Assembly (NCBI RefSeq): GCF_000517105.1
Contig: NZ_KI912148.1
Coordinates: 2,304,089-2,368,088 of the forward strand
DNA: 64,000 nt
Source of the DNA: Fischerella sp. PCC 9605
Lineage (GTDB): Bacteria; Cyanobacteriota; Cyanobacteriia; Cyanobacteriales; Nostocaceae
Direction: 5' to 3'
The position numbers were made by a program, and so were the translations under genes. The notes below the pieces were generated by a model. It had not been told where the DNA came from. It worked only from the letters and a program-made list of their open reading frames with translations, and did not search any database. Shown here in pieces: positions 53,781 through 61,801 of this stretch; the first letter of the stretch is position 1, and each line of letters begins with the position of its first letter.

Positions 53781-54109
53781 ATAAAAAATCATAAATCATT
53801 ACCAGCGACAAATGCTGAAAACCTACCTGGGTAAAACATAGTCAGAGCTTACCTCCTTCGCCTCACATCCAGCCCAGCAAAAATTTATGAAAGCAAGAGT
53901 ATAAAAAACTACCATTGAGCGTGTTGCAAAATCTAACACCAGTTCAGCCTGTGGCAATGGGAAAGGGGAGAGTGGGCATCGGGCATAGTTAACAACCACT
54001 AACTACTAACCACTAACTACTAACCAATGACAAATGACTATTGATTTTTTCCAAAAAAAAGCTTGACAATTTCAAATGTGTTAGGCATAATTAAAAAGTT
54101 GCCAGTTGA
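53781..54109. other. Spacer before tRNA-Asp
   Basis: Contains STRR heptamers ACCACTAACTACTAACC (53994-54030). TTGACA at 54063-54068 with a TAATTA-like -10 at 54088 may be the tRNA promoter. Confidence 0.45.
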
Positions 54110-54183
54110 GGGACCGTAGTTCAATTGGTTAGAGCACCGCCCTGTCACGGCGGAAGTTGCGGGTTCGAGCCCCGTCGGTCCCG
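54110..54183 (+). tRNA. tRNA-Asp (GUC)
   Basis: A 74-base cloverleaf: acceptor GGGACCG/CGGTCCC, D-arm GTTC, anticodon stem CCGCC/GGCGG with loop CTGTCAC (anticodon GTC), T-arm GCGGG-TTCGAGC-CCCGT. The discriminator is G, as in tRNA-Asp. CCA is not encoded. Confidence 0.95.
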
Positions 54184-54213
54184 TTGAGTTACATAAAGTA
54201 TAAGATAGATTTT

Positions 54214-54269
54214 AAAGTTCCTGATAGGCAATTGCTAATTACTGCTAGCAATTGCCAGTCAGGAACTTT
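54214..54269. repeat. Long imperfect hairpin between tRNA-Asp and gltX
   Basis: AAAGTTCCTGA (54214-54224) pairs with TCAGGAACTTT (54259-54269), and inside it GGCAATTGCTA (54227-54237) pairs with TAGCAATTGCC (54246-54256). Only a 2-by-2 mismatch interrupts a 24-position stem with an 8-base loop. It may terminate the tRNA transcript or sit in the gltX leader 75 bases before its start. Confidence 0.75.
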
Positions 54270-54344
54270 AATCTCATGAAGACCATTTCTGGAATACCCT
54301 ACAATGGTCATGCTTTGCCATCATAAATAATTTGCGAATTTGCT

Positions 54345-55793
54345 GTGACTATTAAAGTACGTCTTGCTCCTAGTCCGACTGGGAATTTACATATTGGTAC
54401 AGCAAGAACGGCTGTATTCAACTGGTTGTTTGCCCGTCACCATCACGGGAAGTTCGTTTTGCGAATTGAAGACACAGACGTAGAGCGATCGCGTCCCGAA
54501 TTTACAGAAAATATCCTCCAGGGGTTACGCTGGCTAGGATTAAACTGGGATGAAGGGCCTTTTTTCCAAACCCAACGCTTGGAGATTTACAAACAAGCGG
54601 TACAAACCCTTCTCGATCGGGGATTAGCGTATCGCTGTTATACAACCTCTGAAGAACTAGACGCGCTGCGAGAGGCCCAAAAAGCAAGAGGTGAGGCTCC
54701 TCGTTATGACAACCGTCATCGCAATTTGACACCAGAACAAGAAGCTGCTTACAAAGCTGAAGGGCGTAGCTTTGTGATTCGCTTCAAAATTGATGATGAC
54801 CGGGAAATTGTCTGGAATGACTTAGTAAGAGACAAGATGGTTTGGCGCGGTAGCGATTTGGGTGGTGATATGGTCATCGCTCGCGCCGCCGCAGATGGTA
54901 TTGGTCAACCCCTGTACAATTTTGCGGTTGTGGTCGATGACATCGACATGCAAATTACTCATGTGATTCGAGGAGAAGACCACATCGCCAACACTGCCAA
55001 GCAAATTCTCCTCTATGAAGCTTTTGGTGCAAAAATACCAGAATTTGCCCACACACCCCTAATTTTGAATCAAGAGGGACGCAAGCTTTCTAAACGAGAT
55101 GGTGTCACTTCTATCTCGGATTTTAAACAAATGGGCTTCACTGCCGAAGCTTTGGTTAATTACATGACATTGTTAGGTTGGTCGCCTCCAGATTCGACTC
55201 AGGAAATTTTTACCTTACAAGAAGCGGCACAACAGTTTAGTTTTGAGCGGGTTAATAAAGCAGGAGCAAAGTTTGATTGGGCAAAGCTAGATTGGATCAA
55301 TAGCCAGTACATCCACACGATGTCGGTAGATAAACTGATAGATTTAGTCATTCCCTATTGGGAAGAAGCTGGGTATAAATTAACAGGAGGAAGGGAAGAA
55401 CGCTCTTGGTTAGAGCGACTGGTGACTTTAATTCAGCCCAGCTTGACTCGCCTTGTTGACGCTGTCGCTATAAGCAAACTTTTTTTCACTGATACGGTGG
55501 AATTCAGTGAGGAAGCTGCTACTCAACTCAAACAAGAAGGTGTTGCTACTGCTATTAAAGGTGTTATCGTTGCGCTACAGAATCAGCAGGAGTTGAACGA
55601 AGCCAGCGCCCAAGACATTATTAAAAAAGTAGTAAAAGAGCAAAACTTCAAGAAAGGCTTGATTATGCGTAGTCTCCGGGCAGCTTTAACCGGAGATATG
55701 CATGGCCCCGACTTGATCCAATCTTGGTTGCTACTCCATCAAATAGGGTTAGATAAGCTCCGCTTAGCTAAGGCAATAGCAGAAGACAATTAA
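54345..55793 (+). CDS. gltX: Glutamyl-tRNA synthetase
   Basis: A 482-residue class-I aminoacyl-tRNA synthetase that charges tRNA-Glu (and in cyanobacteria usually also tRNA-Gln before amidation). The ATP motifs HIGT (16-19) and KLSKR (247-251) are intact, and the Glu-specific [10 protein letters not shown] start is present. Translation begins at GTG 54345. The usual length and C-terminal anticodon-binding domain are complete; there is no appended CAAD domain, unlike some cyanobacterial synthetases. A perfect intrinsic terminator follows at 56095. Confidence 0.96.
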   Translation: MTIKVRLAPSPTGNLHIGTARTAVFNWLFARHHHGKFVLRIEDTDVERSRPEFTENILQGLRWLGLNWDEGPFFQTQRLEIYKQAVQTLLDRGLAYRCYTTSEELDALREAQKARGEAPRYDNRHRNLTPEQEAAYKAEGRSFVIRFKIDDDREIVWNDLVRDKMVWRGSDLGGDMVIARAAADGIGQPLYNFAVVVDDIDMQITHVIRGEDHIANTAKQILLYEAFGAKIPEFAHTPLILNQEGRKLSKRDGVTSISDFKQMGFTAEALVNYMTLLGWSPPDSTQEIFTLQEAAQQFSFERVNKAGAKFDWAKLDWINSQYIHTMSVDKLIDLVIPYWEEAGYKLTGGREERSWLERLVTLIQPSLTRLVDAVAISKLFFTDTVEFSEEAATQLKQEGVATAIKGVIVALQNQQELNEASAQDIIKKVVKEQNFKKGLIMRSLRAALTGDMHGPDLIQSWLLLHQIGLDKLRLAKAIAEDN

Positions 55794-55852
55794 ACTACGA
55801 AGCGTTAAACTCGCATACTTACTTTTAGAGATTGTCCTTTGTCATTAGTGAG

Positions 55853-55972
55853 CCAGCGCGCTCCAAAGGGGGTCTCCCCCATGTAGACGCCCGCAGGGCG
55901 GCTTCGGTGCAGGGTGCGACTGGCGTAGACGCGCGCAGCGCGGCTTCTCGCAGAGTACCCGCAAGGGTCATT
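55853..55972. repeat. GC-rich interspersed module, inverted copy
   Basis: Carries GGGGGTCTCCCCCATGTAGACGC, GCGTAGACGCGCGCAGCGC and GGCTTCTCGCAGAGTACCC words in parts, which are the reverse complement of the modules at 22437 and 36700. Confidence 0.7.
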
Positions 55973-56094
55973 AGTCATTTGTGTTTACAAAGGACTAATG
56001 ACTAATGACTAATGACGATTTAGCTAATATTCAACCTCGGCGATAATCCTTGAGGATAAATAATATTGTCCAAATAGAGAATATAGATCAAGTC

Positions 56095-56120
56095 AAGGCG
56101 CATGTTCATGCGCCTTTATT
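56095..56120 (+). terminator. Intrinsic terminator after gltX
   Basis: Ten-bp perfect stem AAGGCGCATG-TT-CATGCGCCTT (56095-56116) followed by TATTTATT. It is 300 bases after the gltX stop; nothing coding lies between, so either gltX has a long 3' region or a short RNA ends here. Its palindrome works on both strands, but the T-rich tail favours plus. Confidence 0.65.
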
Positions 56121-56253
56121 TATTAAGGGAAGCTATAGTGACAAATAAAGAACGTTTTTCTATATATGGGCAATTTCCCTCAGTTTAGGAACTCGGCGTG
56201 TAAAATAAGTGTCATCAAAAATACTGAAAATAATTTAGAAAAATATAATCAAA

Positions 56254-56751
56254 ATGCCAAGTAAAGTGATCAATCAAGGGATAAAATTATCGTTCTTGAT
56301 AGCGACGTTGGCGATCGCATTGGTAATGAATGCCGTAGCACATGCAGAGGAAACACCACCACCCATATTTGGCGATATCAGTATCGGTCTCAAATTTGTC
56401 CCAGACCCCCTTCAAGTTCGTGGCATGAGTGGCGGTTCATTGCCAGGAAATCAAGTTGTTAATAAAACTGAAACTCCCACAGGTCAGTGTGCCGGATTTG
56501 TTGATGAGAAACCAGACCACACCCTACAGCTCACAACAAAATTCGACTATCTGAAAGTACTAGTAGACAGTCCTGAGGATACAACCCTGATTATCAGTGG
56601 TCCTGGTGGTACTTGGTGTAATGACGATTTTAACGGTAAAAATCCTGGCATTGTTGGGGAATGGCTACCTGGAACTTATCAGCTTTGGGTTGGTTCCTAC
56701 CACAAAGATAAGTATTTTCCTTATACTCTGCAAATTACAGAAGTTAAATAA
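56254..56751 (+). CDS. Secreted PPC-like (pre-peptidase C-terminal-like) protein
   Basis: A 165-residue protein with a signal peptide (about residues 1-31, ending AVAHAEE). The mature part has two cysteines (in GQCAGFVDEKPDHTLQL and GGTWCNDDFNG) that may form a disulfide, and the beta pattern LKVLVDSPEDTTLIISGPGG followed by GTYQLWVGSY typical of PPC-like beta-sandwich domains. No catalytic domain is attached. Its location would be the periplasm or outside. It stands alone between two repeat-rich gaps. Confidence 0.75.
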   Translation: MPSKVINQGIKLSFLIATLAIALVMNAVAHAEETPPPIFGDISIGLKFVPDPLQVRGMSGGSLPGNQVVNKTETPTGQCAGFVDEKPDHTLQLTTKFDYLKVLVDSPEDTTLIISGPGGTWCNDDFNGKNPGIVGEWLPGTYQLWVGSYHKDKYFPYTLQITEVK

Positions 56752-57100
56752 ATAGTTGTTGGTTAGTGGTTAGTAGTTAGTAGGGGCGGGTTTGAATAGA
56801 TATCTCGTCTTTTGAGCTAAAAAGTTTGATAGCTAAACCCGCCCCTACAGTAGTTAGCGATTAGTGGTTAGTGGTTATTCCCCCCTTTAAGGAGGGAAAA
56901 TCTTCAAAAGTCCACAGCAGTCACACCCTGTGGGAAGCCGATCTCTTCCATGAGCAAATGCCTACCCTTTCCAAAGGGGACTTTGAGGTGATTGTTTCAC
57001 CCTTTTTTAGGGGAGCCAGTGCGCCCTTGGAAGTTCCAAGAGTTGTAGCATCTGGCCTGGGCTAGGGAGGATCTAAGAGTTTGACAAAAGACCCTAGTTC
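56752..57100. other. Repeat-rich spacer
   Basis: Contains TTAGTGGTTAGTAG heptamers at 56760-56784 and 56856-56877, a hairpin-capable GGGGCGGGTTT / AAACCCGCCCC pair (56785-56795 and 56835-56845), and a piece of the GC-rich module (GGGGAGCCAGTGCG at 57020). No gene is supported. Confidence 0.55.
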
Positions 57101-59215
57101 CTACTGTACTCTCACCAAATAGGGTGAGGGAATTGGGTCAGCTTTTCCGGAATTAACCAATGCTTGGTAAACAAAAGCAGCCACTTCAGCTCTGGTTGCC
57201 TGACGATTGGGATTTAGTTGGTTGACTGATGGATAATTTACTACCAACAGCTTTGAGGTTGCTGCTGCCACTTGAGCAGTAGCATAGTTGGGAATCTGCG
57301 AAGAATCAGAGTAGAAAGAAAGGATATTTGGATTGTCTGTAGTTAAGTTCAGACCGCTAGATAATGAGACTAACGCCTGTACTCGGGGAATTTGTTGTTC
57401 TGGTTTAAAAGTGCGATCGGGATAGCCTGAGACAAAACCAACTCGATAAGCATTTTGAATTGCATCATAAGCCCAGAATTTGCTACTGATATCCTTGAAG
57501 TTAGTGGCCTCGCGTTTCGGTGCTAAAGAAAAGGCTTTGGTGACAATAGCTGCAAATTGGGCGCGTGTTACAGGATCGTTCGGTTTAAAAGTGCCATCAG
57601 GGAAACCTGCAATAATATTCCGAGATGCTAAGGCTTCAATGTAACCTTTTGCCCAATAACCCACTACTACATCCTTGAAAGCAACTGAACCACCTGGTGG
57701 GGGTTCAACTGTAGAGGCAATAAATTCAACCAGACCGGCAATTTTCTTGATATCGATATCGTTGCCAATAGCAAAAATTTTATTTGTCTTAGTGGCGTTG
57801 TTTAGATCGTGACGAGTGTTATTGCGGATGAGGTTACTACCTGGATTTTCACCAGTGCCGAGGTCAGGTAAAGCATTGATAGTTGCCACTACACCATCCC
57901 GCTTATTATTCTGAATGACATTCTTACGCAGGATGGGCTTAGCTGACTCGGAGATATAAATACCATCCTGGTTTTGGAGGATCTGATTTCCTTCTATCAG
58001 AGGTGTGGAAGTACCACCAATCGCCAAACCAAAACCAGTGTCTTGAAACAAGTTATTCCGAATTTCTCCAGAGGCAGATTTAGCTACTGAAACTCCGTTG
58101 CCTTTGTTTTGCACGAAGATATTGTTTTCTATTTTGGGATTTCCTTTACCGGTGACAAAAACGCCTTCCCGAACGCTGTTGGTAAAGGTACTATTGCTGA
58201 TTGTGGGATTAGTTGATTCTACCCATACAGCTGTGCCACGGCTATCAGAGTTAGTGACTGTTACCCCTGTTATCGTGCTATCTTTTTCAGTCTTAATTGT
58301 TACATTTTGTTTGGCAAATGTGGGACTGATATATGTACCACTACCTGTAATCAATACCGCTTGACCTTTGGTAGATTCGTCACCTCGTAGGATCACGCCC
58401 TGTTTAATTGTTAGCGGGAACACTTCCCCACTTTCTTTACTATAAGTACCAGGAGCTAATTGAATAGTTGCACCCGGTTGGGCTTGATTGAGAGCAAAAG
58501 TGATGGTTTTATAAGGCTGTGCCTCTGAGGTACCAGCACTAGCAGCGTCCGAACCAGTTTGGGGGTTAACGTAAATAACTGTTCCAGTTGCAGGAGTTTG
58601 AGTTCCGGTTGCAGGAATCTGAGTTCCATTTGTAGGAACTTGAGTTCCATTTGCAGGAACTTGAGTTCCATTTGCAGGAATTTGAGTTCCGTTTGTAGGA
58701 ACTTGAGTTCCAGTTGCAGGAGTTTGAGTTCCGGTTGCAGGAGTTTGAGTTCCGGTTGCAGGAATCTGAGTTCCATTTGTAGGAACTTGAGTTCCATTTG
58801 CAGGAGTTTGAATTCCATTTGCAGGAACTTGAGTTCCATTTGCAGGAACTTGAGTTCCATTTGCAGGAATCTGAGTTCCATTTGCAGGAATCTGAGTTCC
58901 ATTTGCAGGAATCTGAGTTCCATTGGCAGGAATTTGAGTTCCGGTTGCAGGAGTTTGAATTCCATTTGCAGGAACTTGAGTTCCATTTGCAGGAATTTGA
59001 GTTCCGTTTGTAGGAACTTGCGCCATTTGAGGAGAGGCGATATCTTTCTTGTCAGTAGTATCAGCGTTTACCTCAATAGGCATAAGCATGGAACCACTAG
59101 AAAGTAATAACAAAGTGCTTAGTGCTACAGGCAAACGGAGAGTATATCGGAAGAACTTGCTAGTATAAGGACGAAAAGTTTTTAGTTGCTGAATGGAAAA
59201 ACCCTGATGTTTCAT
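57101..59215 (-). CDS. SLH-domain surface protein with DUF1565 beta-helix and repeat stalk
   Basis: A 704-residue secreted envelope protein. A hydrophobic signal segment is at residues 27-47. Residues 67-213 are 21 tandem seven-residue units (xPxNGTQ or xPATGTQ), a flexible stalk. A right-handed parallel beta-helix of DUF1565 type (VIYVNPQTGSDAASAGTSEAQP onward) spans about 215-480, with repeated NxI/NxF units. Three SLH-like repeats follow (FKDVVVGYWAKGYIEALA near 520; FKDISSKFWAYDAIQ near 585; a divergent one near 645). SLH domains would bind the cell wall. No neighbour suggests a specific role. Confidence 0.88.
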   Translation of the reverse strand: MKHQGFSIQQLKTFRPYTSKFFRYTLRLPVALSTLLLLSSGSMLMPIEVNADTTDKKDIASPQMAQVPTNGTQIPANGTQVPANGIQTPATGTQIPANGTQIPANGTQIPANGTQIPANGTQVPANGTQVPANGIQTPANGTQVPTNGTQIPATGTQTPATGTQTPATGTQVPTNGTQIPANGTQVPANGTQVPTNGTQIPATGTQTPATGTVIYVNPQTGSDAASAGTSEAQPYKTITFALNQAQPGATIQLAPGTYSKESGEVFPLTIKQGVILRGDESTKGQAVLITGSGTYISPTFAKQNVTIKTEKDSTITGVTVTNSDSRGTAVWVESTNPTISNSTFTNSVREGVFVTGKGNPKIENNIFVQNKGNGVSVAKSASGEIRNNLFQDTGFGLAIGGTSTPLIEGNQILQNQDGIYISESAKPILRKNVIQNNKRDGVVATINALPDLGTGENPGSNLIRNNTRHDLNNATKTNKIFAIGNDIDIKKIAGLVEFIASTVEPPPGGSVAFKDVVVGYWAKGYIEALASRNIIAGFPDGTFKPNDPVTRAQFAAIVTKAFSLAPKREATNFKDISSKFWAYDAIQNAYRVGFVSGYPDRTFKPEQQIPRVQALVSLSSGLNLTTDNPNILSFYSDSSQIPNYATAQVAAATSKLLVVNYPSVNQLNPNRQATRAEVAAFVYQALVNSGKADPIPSPYLVRVQ
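58577..59017. repeat. 21-bp minisatellite, 21 units
   Basis: Tandem 21-base units, (C/T)TGAGTTCCATTTGCAGGAA-like on the plus strand, encode the seven-residue stalk repeats of the surface protein. As 21 is divisible by three and the unit lacks stops in several frames, other frames also stay open here; they are not genes. Confidence 0.9.
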
Positions 59216-59683
59216 CTTAATTACTTACGTCTTGTAATGTGTTGATTTACCGTATGTTAAATCATGTGTCAATTAATGTGTCAATTACAGCTGAATTACC
59301 TGCAAAACACATGGAAAACTATAGCGGAAGACCAGCACATTCGCAGCTGGGTTCCCATATGTAAAACTTATTTCTGTTGCAGAAATTCATGAGTACTCAT
59401 CTAAGGCATGATGTTTGATAGCAGCAAAACTAGCGGGTCTGCTACAACTAAAGGCGATCGCACTTTCGCAGATAATATCTATCACTTTGCAGTGTATTAC
59501 GCTGTCGTAATCACACGTAGCAATGCACATCTACATGTAAAATTGTATATTACTAATGCATTCGTACTTTTCTTTAAATTCATTAACATTTGTACATAAC
59601 CGGAAATACAAAGAGACAAAAAATAAAAAAAATATTAGGAATTCAAAAAAATCAAAAATTTCTGCGAGACTAATAATTGTTCA
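59216..59683. other. Gene-free stretch
   Basis: Upstream region of the surface-protein gene. TGTGTCAATTAATGTGTCAATTA is a direct repeat (59266-59288). A HIP1-like site is at 59454. No credible gene is present. Confidence 0.5.
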
Positions 59684-59825
59684 AACGGGGTCAGCCAATA
59701 TAAAGACCCTGAACATAAACCATCATATTTAAAAGGAGTCAACATAATTTAAAGACTCCAAACAAATTAAAACTCACAATGTTCTAAGCGCCAGGCAAAA
59801 ACTTTATCAGTCATGGCGCTTTTAA
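59684..59825 (+). ncRNA. Candidate small RNA with tandem hairpins and terminator
   Basis: A -10-like TAATAAT (59671-59677) is followed by hairpin 1 GGGTC...GACCC (59688-59709), hairpin 2 GGAGTC...GACTCC (59735-59759) and hairpin 3 AAGCGCCA...TGGCGCTT (59786-59821), which ends in TTTTAATTT. Hairpins 1 and 2 look like diverged copies of one unit (both have TAAAGAC before the right arm). No coding frame is compatible. No -35 was found and no family recognised. Confidence 0.45.
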
Positions 59826-60174
59826 TTTGTACCTCTTAAGTAGCCTCCATGAACTGCGTACACAAAATTTGGGGATTGGGAATTGGGGAGAAAACCTATG
59901 CCCATTGACCCGATGCCCCTACACCTCTTTTTTAAGTCAGAAGACAGAACGCAGAAGGAAAAAGCCCCTCCCTGAGAGGATTTCATGAGTTGGCATTTGA
60001 CGTTTAATTATGTCCGCTTACTTAATAAAATAAATTTTGTAAGAGCTTGGGAGAGTAAAAAGCTCCACAGACGCTTCAAGTGGCTTGATGTCAGGTAACG
60101 GAACTCAACACAATAGTCTGCTTACTGATTGCTACCTTCTTCCTTTTTCTTTTTCTTCTTCTTTCTTAAAGAGA
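59826..60174. other. Gene-free stretch
   Basis: Mixed composition with a pyrimidine run (TTCTTCCTTTTTCTTTTTC at 60137). No gene seen. Confidence 0.5.
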
Positions 60175-60212
60175 TAAAAAAACTGGAAGCTATACAATTT
60201 TTGTAAGCTTCC
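60175..60212 (-). terminator. Intrinsic terminator, minus strand
   Basis: On the minus strand GGAAGCT (60212-60206) pairs with AGCTTCC (60191-60185), reinforced by an inner ACAA/TTGT pairing, and is followed by a T7 tract (60182-60176). It implies a minus-strand transcript coming from the 60212-60600 side. Confidence 0.65.
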
Positions 60213-60435
60213 ACTGCTTGCAGTACAAATGACAAGTTTAAAAGTAGAGATAATCCTAGTTGGGAGGACTTAGGATTAAATTATCGAAAGAAAAGCGAAG
60301 TAGCTACAAGTTCTAACAGCCACAAACATGATTTGACCGTCACTTTTTCATTTTCCGTCCTTAGTTAATGTTAAGCATTAACTTTTTTTCGAGAAAGCGA
60401 CACCCACCACAGTGTCATCTTTCCAAAAGCAATGC

Positions 60436-60564
60436 TTAGACTTCCTTGAGAAAAGAACCACCAACAGCAACGGCATCATCATCTGTCAAAGTTAAGGGAT
60501 TATCCTGTAATTACTAATCACTGCAAAAATAATTAATCTGTTTTGTATAGTCACAAATAATCAT
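60436..60564 (-). pseudogene. Possible decayed or interrupted small peptide gene
   Basis: An ATG at 60564 with a good AGGAG seven bases upstream opens MIICDYTKQINYFCSD, stops at TAG-TAA, and continues in the same frame as LQDNPLTLTDDDAVAVGGSF and ends LKEV at 60436. The continued part has an acidic stretch followed by Gly-Gly, reminiscent of double-glycine precursor peptides, and a HlyD adaptor gene lies 1.2 kb upstream on the same strand. A weakly similar second block (GATGACACTGTGGTGGGTG and on) follows. Interpretation is uncertain; it could equally be non-coding. Confidence 0.2.
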
Positions 60565-60757
60565 TTACTTGCTCCTGATAATGAATTTTTACGTCAATCG
60601 TCTATTTAGTTTTATTATTTATAATTTATACAATAAAAATATCATTTGTTTGCCATTTTGGCATATTATTCACATAAATAATCAAATAATTAACAACTAA
60701 ATTAGTAACTAAAAATTGAAATTTATGAATAGATTTAACTGCCTTAGGGCAGAAAGT

Positions 60758-60832
60758 AGAAGTACGTAGACGCCTTCTGGGCGGCTTAAGGTAGGGTGCG
60801 ACTGTCGTGCATGCTTCCCCGGCATACATAAA
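60758..60832. repeat. GC-rich interspersed module, short copy
   Basis: GTAGACGCCTTCTGGGCGGC, AGGGTGCGACTGTCGTGCATG and CCCCGGCATA words match the module at 22437 in reverse. A minus-strand frame of 67 codons here is a repeat artefact. Confidence 0.65.
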
Positions 60833-60941
60833 GAAAGAGCTTTAGCAGAAGGAATAGGAGACTAAAACCTAAATTGGCCCAATGCAGGAAGTTTAATAAA
60901 AAATTTTGTATGTTTACATCTTGCACTAGTCGCCATAATCA

Positions 60942-61008
60942 GGAGGCGAAGCCTTCAAAACCTCGTTACCAGGTTCAACCTGGTAACGAGAATTAGAGCC
61001 AGAGGCTC
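60942..61008. repeat. Dispersed palindromic repeat, copy 2
   Basis: GGAGGCGAAGCCTTCAAAA then CCTCGTTACCAGG-TTCAA-CCTGGTAACGAG (60961-60990) and AATTAGA, continued by an AGAGCC/GGCTCT hairpin (60994-61008). It matches the copy at 16044-16100 in order and sequence with few differences. Confidence 0.8.
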
Positions 61009-61170
61009 TTGTTAAGTAAGAATGGAGCAAGATATCAGTATATCCTTCTGCCCTCTGCCCTTCTTTAACATCTCTTTAACATTCTTAACTGACCCTTGAT
61101 ATTCTACATAGGTGGCTATCAACAATCGAATAACATTTGATCCAAAATGATTTGCAGACAACCTCATCAG

Positions 61171-61206
61171 CCTGCCAAGCCATATAATTTTAATTAGCAT
61201 GGCAGG
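61171..61206 (-). terminator. Hairpin downstream of HetP-like gene
   Basis: CCTGCCA (61171-61177) and TGGCAGG (61200-61206) form a seven-bp stem about 40 bases after the stop at 61248. There is no T-tract, so termination strength is uncertain. Confidence 0.4.
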
Positions 61207-61247
61207 CGATATAAGACTCAATCAACTTTCCCTCGATATCGATTGAC

Positions 61248-61739
61248 TCAAGAGATATTGTAGTTAAATTCACAGAATTTGAGTGATAAATCTTGAGTGC
61301 TTTCTGGTTTGAGTTCTGATTTGATTGATTGATATTCGCGAATTTGAGTTGTCAACCATTGATCTTGATTGCCACCTCGAATTTCTCTTTTTTGCTTGCC
61401 AACTACCTCAAGATAAGCAAGGTCTTTAATTTTGCTTAAGCAGCTTTGTGCCGGATTGCTGTCTGACCTTTTATCAGAAGGAAGCTTAGCAATTTTGAGA
61501 TTTTCGTTGCGTTGTTGACTGGCTCTTTTCAATTGTGAGTTTTCTTTGATCAATCGGTTGTAGGTACGGTAAGGTATGTAATGCAAAGGATTGTAGCCCG
61601 CAAACCGCAGCATTAAAACACAAGCCCAGGAATACTTACCTGCAAGAATCGCTTCAACTAATTGATCAAATTGTTCCGAGTTCAGTGTTTTCTCTAAATT
61701 GCTAATATTGCTAGGTATGTCTTGGTTCATAGTGTTCAT
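61248..61739 (-). CDS. HetP-family heterocyst commitment protein homologue
   Basis: A 163-residue protein. Residues 22-65 ([19 protein letters not shown], then [23 protein letters not shown]) match the core of the HetP family, which governs commitment to heterocyst development in Anabaena and includes paralogues with opposing effects. The C-terminal 90 residues are charged, low-conservation and probably disordered. The start may be 61739 or 61730; AAGG is better spaced for the latter. It lies 62 bases downstream of the HlyD gene on the same strand, so co-transcription is likely. Confidence 0.82.
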   Translation of the reverse strand: MNTMNQDIPSNISNLEKTLNSEQFDQLVEAILAGKYSWACVLMLRFAGYNPLHYIPYRTYNRLIKENSQLKRASQQRNENLKIAKLPSDKRSDSNPAQSCLSKIKDLAYLEVVGKQKREIRGGNQDQWLTTQIREYQSIKSELKPESTQDLSLKFCEFNYNIS

Positions 61740-61801
61740 TGCCTTGGATAGAGTAAATAATGTTTGTTAGTTGTTGTGGTGAAGAGCGATGGAATTGATA
61801 T

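Noticed and set aside
58456-59107. Long frames with repeated LQ-EL or CRNLSS units on both strands
   Set aside because: They arise because the 21-bp minisatellite lacks stops in several frames; only the minus frame with signal peptide and SLH domains is a protein.
60626-60829. 67-codon minus-strand frame
   Set aside because: Its N-terminal half is the interspersed repeat module and it has no ribosome site.
61012-61221. 69-codon minus-strand frame
   Set aside because: Runs through the hairpin downstream of the HetP-like gene and has no similarity or ribosome site.
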